Part shown: in pieces, positions 1-8,265 of the stretch
How the letters are laid out: every line of letters begins with the position of its first letter
Numbering within the stretch: position 1 is the stretch's first letter
Assembly (NCBI GenBank): GCA_017625725.1
Contig: JAGAKH010000023.1
Location: 1 to 64,000 of the forward strand
Direction: 5' to 3'
From: Bacteroidales bacterium
GTDB taxonomy: Bacteria; Bacteroidota; Bacteroidia; Bacteroidales; UBA932
DNA: 64,000 nucleotides
The notes under the pieces: generated by a model
Seen by the model: the letters and a program-made list of their open reading frames with translations, nothing else
Told to the model about the DNA's origin: nothing
Databases searched by the model: none
Made by a program: the position numbers and the translations under genes

Positions 1-25
1 TATCAGAACAAGGGGAAAATGACTT

Positions 26-120
26 CCAAAAGTGGGGACGAAAAACTGCTGAAATAAGGCATCTGCCGTCCAGTCTCACTTCCGAAAAGCGGGGAAACTC
101 ATTTTTCCGAAAAATGGGGA
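26..120. mobile_element. Probable IS21-family terminal repeat region (element end only)
   Basis: Three copies of a CCRAAAAnNGGGGA-like motif lie at 26-38, 82-95 and 107-120; the last two are 25 nt apart. Repeated short motifs near the tips are characteristic of IS21-family (istA/istB) elements, and G-rich motifs of this kind are, as I recall, common in Bacteroidales members. A reading frame enters the window at position 1 and stops at 55-57, which could be the tail of an istB-like gene, but it is too short to identify. The element would extend leftwards out of the window. The exact tip cannot be placed because no target duplication is visible; it should lie between about 121 and 148, just before the SusC frame. 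Inference rests on motif form and on the truncated gene beside it. Confidence 0.5.
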
Positions 121-148
121 AATATTATTTGCTTTTTACAATATCATA

Positions 149-3136
149 ATGGATGATTCACAGAATATCCTGGAAGACGCGGTTGTCATCGGATATGGTA
201 CCCAGAAAAGAGCCAACCTTTCCGGAGCTGTTGGAACGGTTAGCGGAAAGGACCTCAATGCCCGTCCGGTCGTTTCGGCGGCAAATGCTCTTCAGGGTGC
301 TGATCCGTCTGTAAACATCACATTCGGAACAGGATCACCGGAGGCGAGCTACGATATCAATATCCGTGGTGCATTGTCACTCAACAGCGGCTCTCCTCTT
401 ATTCTGGCCGACGGTGTGGAAGTCAGTCTGAGTCAGATCAACCCTAACGACATAGAATCTGTTTCGGTCCTGAAGGATGCCTCTACCTGTGCCATCTATG
501 GTGCAAAGGCATCAGCCGGAGTCGTCCTCATCACAACCAAGGCAGGTAAGAGAGGGGACAATGCCAGGGTCTCATATAACGGACGCTATGGCTGGCAGAT
601 GAATACAACGTCTACTGACTTCATCAGAACCGGTTACGACCATGTTATGATTGTGAACGAATTCATGAACAATTCATCAGACAGTACGAAGGATATCTTC
701 CGTTATACAGAAGAAAATGGCGGACTTCAGAAACTGTATGAAAGAAGGTTCGATATGACCGAGCATCCTGACCGTCCATGGGTGGAAGTCGGGGATGACG
801 GCAAGTATTATTACTACGGAAACTATGATTGGTACGGTCATTTCTATAACCGTGTCCGTCCTCAGCAGGAACACAATGTCTCTGTTTCCGGTGGTTCTGA
901 CAAGATATCCTACTATGCCAGCGGACGTTACCTTTCTCAGGACGGTATCTTCAAGATACCGCAGGATAATTATACGGATTATTCGTTCAGAGCAAAATTC
1001 TCTGCTCAGATGTACAAATGGCTTAAGTATTCAGCAAATATAGCATATGACAGTTCGGAGTATACTTATGGCGGATATCACAGCTATGAAGGAACTATTC
1101 ATGCCCTTCAGTCAAACATCTGTGCTGCTTACGTTCCATACAATCCGGACGGTACTCTTGTCCATTACGTCAATCAGCTAGGAAAGAACTCGCCTCTGGG
1201 AGCAGGTCGAGCTGCCCATATGACGGCAGGAACAGGAGACAACTCCAAGGCCAAGAAGTATCTGACCATTTCGAATCAGATAGACATTACTCCATTCAAG
1301 GGATTCACCCTTACTGCAGTGTATGACTATCGTTTCCGCGATATACTCAACCGCTATCGTAACAATACATTTGAATTCTCAAGGGCGGAAGGTGTTATCG
1401 AGACCTTTACCTCAGGATCGGTTGCTAATACATATCAGGAGGTTACCAGCAACTATGCAGGCCATAACCTGAATGTATATGGCACATACAACAACTCTTG
1501 GGGTGGGCATAACTTCAAGCTTACCGGCGGAGGTCAGTATGAGACTTACCGTTCTGTAGAGCTCGATGTCAGCAACACAGATCTTACCAATGACGATCTG
1601 GCGTCGTTCGCAGTTGCTACAGGTATTCCTGTCGTTACTCAGGACATAACGGCCTACAAGACTCTCGGTTTCTTTGCCCGTGCGAACTACGACTACAAGG
1701 GACGCTATATCGTCGAGGTAAGTGCAAGGGCAGACGGCTCTTCCCGTTTTGCACCAGGCAGCCGCTGGGCATTCTTCCCTTCGGCTTCAGCAGCGTGGTC
1801 CATTTCTGAAGAGGAGTTCTTCGAACCCGCAAAGGATGTGGTGGACAACCTTAAGGTACGTTTCTCCGCGGGAAGCCTCGGTAACCAGCAGGTAAGTAAC
1901 TATGCATGGATTGAAACCATTACAGGGAACAAGACTGACAGCTACAGTTATACATTTGATTATGTGGAAAACGGTAAGTATTCAAGTATCTCGGATCCGA
2001 TTTCTGACGGTCTGACTTGGGAGACCGTCACAACGTATGACCTTGGACTTGATATGTCGTTCTTTGATACACGCCTCAATTTTACGGTGGACGGCTACAT
2101 CCGTGATACAAAGAACATGTTGACCACTTCGCTGACCTTGCCTGATGTATATGGAGCCAAGACACCGAAGGCAAACTGTGCTGACCTGAGGACGCAGGGA
2201 TGGGAACTCTCTGTGTCTTGGAAAGATTCCTTCAGTCTTCTCGGCAGACCTTTCAGCTATAACGTTTCCGCAACATTAGGAGACTACATAACACACATTA
2301 CAAGGTATCACAATCCTGACGGACTTATCTCTGAACATTACGTAGGCAAGAAACTAGGAGACATCTGGGGATATCATGTCGACGGACTCTTCAGAACAGA
2401 CAGAGAAGCCGCGGAATATCAGGCGACAGTCAATGATGAGGCTGTAAACAAGAGGGTATACCAGTGTACAGGTCCTTACGGCAATTATCTGAGGGCCGGA
2501 GATGTAAGATATGCGGATCTTGACGGAGACAAAAAGATCACTCAGGGTTCGGGAACGTTGGAAGATCATGGAGACATGCTCATCATCGGTAACACCAACC
2601 CTCGTTACAACTACTCGTTCCGTCTCGGATTCAACTGGTTCGGACTTGACGTGTCGGCATTCTTCCAGGGAATCGGTCATCGAGACTGGTATCCTGTATC
2701 AGGACAGTCCTCATATGACTTCTGGGGACCATATGCCTTCCCTCCTACATCGTTCATCCACACCGAGTTCTATGACAATGTGTGGACTGAGACCAACAGA
2801 AATGCATATTTCCCTCGTGCACGTGGTTACAATGCATATGGCAACGGAGCTCTCGGAACGACCAATGACCGCTATCTCCAGAATCTGGCCTACCTGCGTT
2901 TCAAGAATCTGACAGTAGGTTATACTGTTCCAAAGAAACTTACCCGTAAGGCTAAGATAGAGCAGATCCGTGTATACTTCTCTGGAGAGAACCTCTGGTA
3001 CTGGTCTCCGATCAAGAAGTACACCAAGACTATGGATCCGGAACTTGCAGGATCATCGAAGACAGCCACCAAGAATGCCGGTGTTGGTTATGCCTATCCA
3101 AGGACATTCTCTGTGGGTATTGACATCCAGTTTTAA
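149..3136 (+). CDS. SusC/RagA-like TonB-dependent receptor, N-terminally truncated
   Basis: This is an outer-membrane beta-barrel receptor of the SusC family, which takes up oligomers together with its SusD partner. The TonB-box-like segment (VVIGYGTQK) sits at residues 12-20, whereas in the complete paralogue at 44851 the equivalent segment is at 108-116. About 96 residues are therefore missing: the signal peptide and the carboxypeptidase-regulatory-like domain. Plug (from about residue 22), barrel strands and the aromatic C-terminus (ending in F) are intact. The frame continues upstream to position 53 but contains no other ATG and runs into IS21-like repeats. As it stands the product lacks an export signal, so it is either a pseudogene or the lost 5' part lies across an inserted element. 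It is followed 18 nt later by susD. Confidence 0.85.
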   Translation: MDDSQNILEDAVVIGYGTQKRANLSGAVGTVSGKDLNARPVVSAANALQGADPSVNITFGTGSPEASYDINIRGALSLNSGSPLILADGVEVSLSQINPNDIESVSVLKDASTCAIYGAKASAGVVLITTKAGKRGDNARVSYNGRYGWQMNTTSTDFIRTGYDHVMIVNEFMNNSSDSTKDIFRYTEENGGLQKLYERRFDMTEHPDRPWVEVGDDGKYYYYGNYDWYGHFYNRVRPQQEHNVSVSGGSDKISYYASGRYLSQDGIFKIPQDNYTDYSFRAKFSAQMYKWLKYSANIAYDSSEYTYGGYHSYEGTIHALQSNICAAYVPYNPDGTLVHYVNQLGKNSPLGAGRAAHMTAGTGDNSKAKKYLTISNQIDITPFKGFTLTAVYDYRFRDILNRYRNNTFEFSRAEGVIETFTSGSVANTYQEVTSNYAGHNLNVYGTYNNSWGGHNFKLTGGGQYETYRSVELDVSNTDLTNDDLASFAVATGIPVVTQDITAYKTLGFFARANYDYKGRYIVEVSARADGSSRFAPGSRWAFFPSASAAWSISEEEFFEPAKDVVDNLKVRFSAGSLGNQQVSNYAWIETITGNKTDSYSYTFDYVENGKYSSISDPISDGLTWETVTTYDLGLDMSFFDTRLNFTVDGYIRDTKNMLTTSLTLPDVYGAKTPKANCADLRTQGWELSVSWKDSFSLLGRPFSYNVSATLGDYITHITRYHNPDGLISEHYVGKKLGDIWGYHVDGLFRTDREAAEYQATVNDEAVNKRVYQCTGPYGNYLRAGDVRYADLDGDKKITQGSGTLEDHGDMLIIGNTNPRYNYSFRLGFNWFGLDVSAFFQGIGHRDWYPVSGQSSYDFWGPYAFPPTSFIHTEFYDNVWTETNRNAYFPRARGYNAYGNGALGTTNDRYLQNLAYLRFKNLTVGYTVPKKLTRKAKIEQIRVYFSGENLWYWSPIKKYTKTMDPELAGSSKTATKNAGVGYAYPRTFSVGIDIQF

Positions 3137-3154
3137 GCAAAGGAGGAAAGAGAA

Positions 3155-4927
3155 ATGAAAAACATTTTCAGATTATTGACAGCCGCTGTCATTGCGGCAA
3201 TGTCCGTGAGTTGTGACCTGACTCTCTATCCTGAGGATGCCGAAAGCCCTGAGGTTTATTTCAAGTCAGAAGCACATTTCGAGCAGTGGACAAATTATCT
3301 ATATGCCGGTCTCCTGGATAGCCCGGACGCGGTTTCCAGATACAATGCAGATGACATGGTAGACAAGAGCATGGGTAATATAATCCAGGGTCTTCGTCTT
3401 GCATCAGACGATATGTCTTCTAACAACGAGTGGGACTGGGATATGCTCAGACGCATAAACACGTTGCTGGAGAATTCATCTAATTGTCAGGATGAGGCTT
3501 TGAGAACAAAATATGACGGAATCGCTTACTTTTTCAGGGCTTACTTCTATTTCCAGAAGGTAATGCGTTTCGGTGATGTGCCTTATTATGACAAGGTACT
3601 TGAATCTACCGATACAGATTTTCTGAACAAAGCCCGCGATGACAGAGAATATGTCATGGATAAGGTCATGGAGGACTTTGACCGTGCGATTGACATGATA
3701 CCGGCTGATAAAGATCCGAATTCGGCACGTGTGACCAAGTGGGTGGCTCTTGCCATGAAATCCCGTGCTGCCCTTTTTGAGGGAACCTGGAGAAAGTATC
3801 ATGGACTTGGGAACGCAGACAAGTTTCTTGAGCAGGCGGCTGCAGCAGCCAAGACCTTCATCGATGAAAGCGGATACACACTGTATAATCAGGGAGCAGA
3901 ACCATATCGTGATCTTTTCTGCAGCGATAAGGCCAAGACAGAAGAAGTCGTTCTTGCACGCCTGTACCAGTTTGAAACACTTAACATTGCAAACTCAGTG
4001 CAGTTCAACATCCGTAATGATGCCCAGGGTTTCACGCGTCGTTTCATGAATCATTATCTGATGGCAGACGGTACACGTTTCACAGATGTTCCAGGACATG
4101 AGACAATGTTCTATACGGACGAGACCAAGAACCGTGACCCGCGTATGGCTCAGACAGTTTTATGTCCCGGTTACATAATAAAGGATGAAACCAAGACCAC
4201 TCCGAACGACATGACTTCCCTCACAGGATATGAGCCTATCAAATTCGTTGCCTCATCCGCTCACAGCGGTGCATCAAAGGGAACGATGGACTGGCCTCTT
4301 GTACGTGCTGCGGAGATTTATCTTAACTATGCAGAGGCTTTGGCTGAACTGTCTCCAGGCAGACTTGATCAGAATGCACTTGATATCTCTGTAAATAAGA
4401 TCCGCGAAAGGGCGAAGATGCCGCCAATCATGTTGTCTGCAGCCAATACGTACATTGACCCGTTCATGGAGTCATGCTATCCTGAAGTTCCGGCTGGGGC
4501 AAACAAGGGTATCATCCTTGAAATCAGAAGAGAGCGTACCATCGAACTCGTAAACGAAGGATTCCGCCAGTGGGACATGCTTCGCTGGAAGGAGGGAAAA
4601 CAGATGGTAAATGACGGCAAGCCTTATTACGGCATCTACTTCCCGGCGGAAGGTCTCTATGATATGGATGGAGACGGAAAGAACGATCTTGAGATATATT
4701 CTTCTGTTCAGCAAAGTAAACCGGCAGACGGTCTTACTGTCAAGAAGATAGGTTCGGATCTGGTTCTTTCCGAGGGAACTTACGGATATGTGGTCGCATG
4801 GTCTACTTTGACATGGAAATGGAATGACAGAGAGTATCTCTGGCCGATACCGGCAGACCAGAGGGTTCTTACAGGAGGAGTCCTGACCCAGAATCCGGGA
4901 TGGACTGACAGTACAAACTTTAATTAG
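3155..4927 (+). CDS. SusD/RagB-like nutrient-binding outer-membrane lipoprotein
   Basis: This is the surface glycan- or peptide-binding partner of the preceding SusC. The N-terminus is a lipoprotein signal with the acylated cysteine at residue 20 (VSC followed by Asp), consistent with outer-membrane anchoring. The 590-residue length, the TPR-like helical core and the terminal region (REYLWPIP followed by a QNPGW motif) are standard for SusD proteins. The ATG is preceded by a purine-rich AGGAGG stretch, unusually good for Bacteroidota. It sits 18 nt after susC and 2 nt before the next lipoprotein, so it is in one operon. It appears intact although its SusC partner has lost its head. Confidence 0.95.
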   Translation: MKNIFRLLTAAVIAAMSVSCDLTLYPEDAESPEVYFKSEAHFEQWTNYLYAGLLDSPDAVSRYNADDMVDKSMGNIIQGLRLASDDMSSNNEWDWDMLRRINTLLENSSNCQDEALRTKYDGIAYFFRAYFYFQKVMRFGDVPYYDKVLESTDTDFLNKARDDREYVMDKVMEDFDRAIDMIPADKDPNSARVTKWVALAMKSRAALFEGTWRKYHGLGNADKFLEQAAAAAKTFIDESGYTLYNQGAEPYRDLFCSDKAKTEEVVLARLYQFETLNIANSVQFNIRNDAQGFTRRFMNHYLMADGTRFTDVPGHETMFYTDETKNRDPRMAQTVLCPGYIIKDETKTTPNDMTSLTGYEPIKFVASSAHSGASKGTMDWPLVRAAEIYLNYAEALAELSPGRLDQNALDISVNKIRERAKMPPIMLSAANTYIDPFMESCYPEVPAGANKGIILEIRRERTIELVNEGFRQWDMLRWKEGKQMVNDGKPYYGIYFPAEGLYDMDGDGKNDLEIYSSVQQSKPADGLTVKKIGSDLVLSEGTYGYVVAWSTLTWKWNDREYLWPIPADQRVLTGGVLTQNPGWTDSTNFN

Positions 4928-4929
4928 AC

Positions 4930-7900
4930 ATGGAAATGAAACTTAAGGATATGATCGTATTTTGTGTTTCAGTCCTGATGGTACTGTCAGGCTGTAACAA
5001 ATATGACGACTCGTCTCTGTGGAATGACATCGACAAGTCATATAATCAGCTTACCGAAATAAAGGCAAGACTGGATTCTCTGACTGCTCAGATTGATTTT
5101 CTCTCAGCGGTTGTCGAAGACGGTGCCATCACAGGCATAACAAAGAACAGTGATGGAGGATACACCGTGAACTACAAGGGAGCGGACAATGAGGAAAAGA
5201 CTGTCTCAATTGCTTCCAAGAGCGATATCACTACCGACCCGATCATTGGCACAAAGGAAGATGGCGGAGTGCTTTACTGGACTGTTACTGTTGATGGAAA
5301 GACCGATTATCTCAAAGATGTCGACAATGCCAAGATTCCGGTTGCGGGACGATCTCCGTTATTCACCATCAATGGTGATGGATTCTGGTGCATCAATGGA
5401 AACCCTCTCAAGGATGCATCAGGCAACCAGATAAAGGCAGAAGGCAAATCTGTTTCAGTAATTTCACACATAGAGAAAAACTCTGACGGAAATGCAGTCC
5501 TGACGCTTGCTGACGGTTCGGTGGTTGAGGTTCCTCTTTTTGAAGCCTTCAATTTGAGCCTGTTCCATAATGAAACGGAATTCATGAATAAGCTTGATCT
5601 GGAAGGTATCACTTCTGACGTTGTCATCAAATATGTGATCGGAGGTCCGGCTGCAGATCAGACAATCGTAAAGATTGTGAGAAAGAACAATCTTGAAGCT
5701 AAGGTAGATGCTGCTTCTCAGACCATTATACTTACCTGTCCGAAAGGCTTTGAGGAAGGAAGCTTCGCTGTGATGGTTTCTGATGCAGAAGGCAACATCA
5801 TTGTCCGTCCAGTATATATGACAGACAGGGCAGTCGCTCCTGAATATTATGGAATCAAGACAGCTGACGATATGGCAAAATTCGCCATGGCTGTCAATAC
5901 CGGCGGCAACCTCAACAGATTCATGAATGAAGAAGGAACAGTCGTACTGCTTTCAGATGTGGATATGACGGGAGTGGAATCATGGATTCCGGTTGGAACA
6001 GTTGAAACTCCGTTTGAAGGTGTCTTTGACGGCAAGGGCTTCTCGATAAAGAACATCTCTTTGACCACTGATGTCACTTCTCAGCTTCATACCTCAATTT
6101 TCGGCGTGATCGGAAAGGCGGTAGTCAGAAATCTTACCGTGGGAGCAGAAGGTGATGTATGGACAATCACCGGAACAGCGGCAGCCAATACGGCAGTCGC
6201 CGGAATCGTTGCCAATGCTGGTGCAGGAGCAACAATCGAAAACTGTACTAACAATCTTTCATTTGATTTCAAGGCGGAAAATGCCAACAAGGCACTTGCA
6301 ATGGTCGGTGGAATTGCTGCAGATGCGACAGGAACAACCATTACCAAGTGTACCAACAATGCCGATGTTCAGGTAAGAGACCTGATCAATACTGCAAACG
6401 GTGCGACCGGATTCAATCTTGGAGGAATCGTGGCATACGGAAAGTCGGAAATGGTTATCACGGATTGTATCAATAACGGTGACTTGGCAGCACCGGCCGG
6501 CAGGGGTGGTGGAATCATCGGAACCTTTGGCGGAGGAACGATTTCCAAGTGCGTGAATAACGGAACAATCGAGGATGATAAGTTCGGCCAGCATGCGGCA
6601 GCGGAAAAAGGATATGATTACAAGAGAATGGGTGGTCTTGTCGGAGGTACCAGCGGAACTACTTCAATCGAGGACTGCACCAACAATGGAACCGTAATCA
6701 CATATCTGGGTTGTCGTACAGGCGGATTTGTCGGACATAATTCCGGTAATTTGAGCGGATGTGTCAACAATGGAAACATCTTTGGAAAGGCTGCTCATAA
6801 TGATCATGGAGCAGCTTGGGCTGCTGGTTTTACAAGCAATAAGGACAATATCGTAAACTGTGCAGGTAATGGCCGGGTAGGAGACATTTCGCTGAAGGAT
6901 ACTCCAGAGGCAGCATCTTGTGCTTCCTATTACAATGCTTTGAAATATCAGTCGCTGAAGAGATTCAATCCTGAGGTGAACACTGTAGACTGGACAAAGG
7001 ACTTCTATTTCGAGATGACCGAGACAGCATCAAAGCAGCTTGCACAGGGACTCAAATATTCTGCTTATCAGTGGAATAACGTTCCCCGCAAGATGCATGT
7101 CCTTGAAATAGACCTTACAAGTGCAGCATTCGATCTGACAACATCATTTGCTAATGATATCGTACCTAATCCGAATGCCAATTCCAACAACAATAACGGT
7201 TTCCGTATCCGCGAAACCCTCTCTCAGCTTTGTGAACGAAAAAGGAATGAAGGAGAAGATGTCCTTGCCGGCATCAACACCGGTTTCTTTGATTCAAACG
7301 ACGGTTTTACACGTGGAATGCATATAGAAGAAGGTGAACCTGTATATGTCAATAACCAGAATGTAAGGAACAGTCTCGTAAACCATGCCTGGGCCTTCAC
7401 CGTATTTACAGACGGAACGGCAAGTTGTGACAAGAAGGAATTCAAAGGTATATTTGAAGCAGCCGGCAAGGAGTACGAATACTTCTCGATCAATGACACG
7501 ATCGTAAGGCTGGGACATAAGAATTATCCTGCCAATGTATACACTTCACGTTATAAGGAGATACCTCACTCAGAGCACCCTGAAATAACAAATCCTCTCA
7601 GCAAGAATGCTCTGTATCTTGTGGCTAAGTACAATAATTCTGTAATGACTGTAAATACAGGATATGCAGAGGCTACAGTGACAGCCCTTGCTGACGGACG
7701 TACTGTTGCCCTTGACAAGGCTCCGTATCTGACTGCAGCTGATGAGTTTGCTATCCAGCTCACAGGTGATGTCGCTACAGAAATAGCAGCAGCCGTAAAG
7801 GTAGGTGACGTCGTTAAGATCAAGGCGGAAGTTTCGGTAGGCGGACAGACAAAACCGATCTATACCCAGAACTCCACGATGTACCAGTTCTTAAAGAACG

Positions 7901-8250
7901 GAAAGGATAACAGTACAAGTGTTGCAGAGAATAGCTCAAACAGGACAACATACGATCCTGTTACATTTGTCGGAATCGATCAGGCTGGAACAAAGGTATG
8001 GCTCATAGAGGTGGACGGACGCCAGATTGACCTTTCGGCAGGAGTATGGACTTCTCTTGGAGTCAAGGCCTATGAAATGGCCCAGATTGCCTTAAGGCTT
8101 GGAGCATACAACATGACCCGTTTCGATGGTGGTGGATCGTCGGCAATGTGGGTGTATGCAGACGGGCAGGGCGGATTGGTCAACACGCCGTCGGACGCCA
8201 AGGGTGAACGCAGCTGTATGAACTACATTTATCTTCGTTCGAGGAAATAA
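4930..8250 (+). CDS. GLUG-repeat lipoprotein with C-terminal phosphodiester glycosidase (NAGPA/DUF2233) domain
   Basis: This is a surface lipoprotein with three parts. A lipobox cysteine at residue 22 is followed by a short coiled coil and a DUF4988-type N-terminal domain (about 25-300) containing the WTVTVDGKT and FWCINGN motifs. GLUG-like repeats (about 310-700) follow, with recurrent NC-x-NNG units separated by GGIVA-type strands. From about residue 725 there is a phosphodiester glycosidase domain, ending in the family signature RFDGGGSSAM at 1064-1073 and a PSD-x-KGER segment. Members of this family (human uncovering enzyme, bacterial DUF2233) hydrolyse a sugar-1-phosphodiester bond. The ATG at 4936 is an alternative start. 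It follows susD by 2 nt. The natural substrate is unknown; a phosphodiester-linked glycan is inferred. Confidence 0.88.
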   Translation: MEMKLKDMIVFCVSVLMVLSGCNKYDDSSLWNDIDKSYNQLTEIKARLDSLTAQIDFLSAVVEDGAITGITKNSDGGYTVNYKGADNEEKTVSIASKSDITTDPIIGTKEDGGVLYWTVTVDGKTDYLKDVDNAKIPVAGRSPLFTINGDGFWCINGNPLKDASGNQIKAEGKSVSVISHIEKNSDGNAVLTLADGSVVEVPLFEAFNLSLFHNETEFMNKLDLEGITSDVVIKYVIGGPAADQTIVKIVRKNNLEAKVDAASQTIILTCPKGFEEGSFAVMVSDAEGNIIVRPVYMTDRAVAPEYYGIKTADDMAKFAMAVNTGGNLNRFMNEEGTVVLLSDVDMTGVESWIPVGTVETPFEGVFDGKGFSIKNISLTTDVTSQLHTSIFGVIGKAVVRNLTVGAEGDVWTITGTAAANTAVAGIVANAGAGATIENCTNNLSFDFKAENANKALAMVGGIAADATGTTITKCTNNADVQVRDLINTANGATGFNLGGIVAYGKSEMVITDCINNGDLAAPAGRGGGIIGTFGGGTISKCVNNGTIEDDKFGQHAAAEKGYDYKRMGGLVGGTSGTTSIEDCTNNGTVITYLGCRTGGFVGHNSGNLSGCVNNGNIFGKAAHNDHGAAWAAGFTSNKDNIVNCAGNGRVGDISLKDTPEAASCASYYNALKYQSLKRFNPEVNTVDWTKDFYFEMTETASKQLAQGLKYSAYQWNNVPRKMHVLEIDLTSAAFDLTTSFANDIVPNPNANSNNNNGFRIRETLSQLCERKRNEGEDVLAGINTGFFDSNDGFTRGMHIEEGEPVYVNNQNVRNSLVNHAWAFTVFTDGTASCDKKEFKGIFEAAGKEYEYFSINDTIVRLGHKNYPANVYTSRYKEIPHSEHPEITNPLSKNALYLVAKYNNSVMTVNTGYAEATVTALADGRTVALDKAPYLTAADEFAIQLTGDVATEIAAAVKVGDVVKIKAEVSVGGQTKPIYTQNSTMYQFLKNGKDNSTSVAENSSNRTTYDPVTFVGIDQAGTKVWLIEVDGRQIDLSAGVWTSLGVKAYEMAQIALRLGAYNMTRFDGGGSSAMWVYADGQGGLVNTPSDAKGERSCMNYIYLRSRK

Positions 8251-8265
8251 TCTTCAAAGACTGAA

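Noticed and set aside
59..120. G-rich repeated motifs as a regulatory array of the susC promoter
   Set aside because: No Bacteroidota promoter elements accompany them, and the missing SusC head fits an insertion-element end better.
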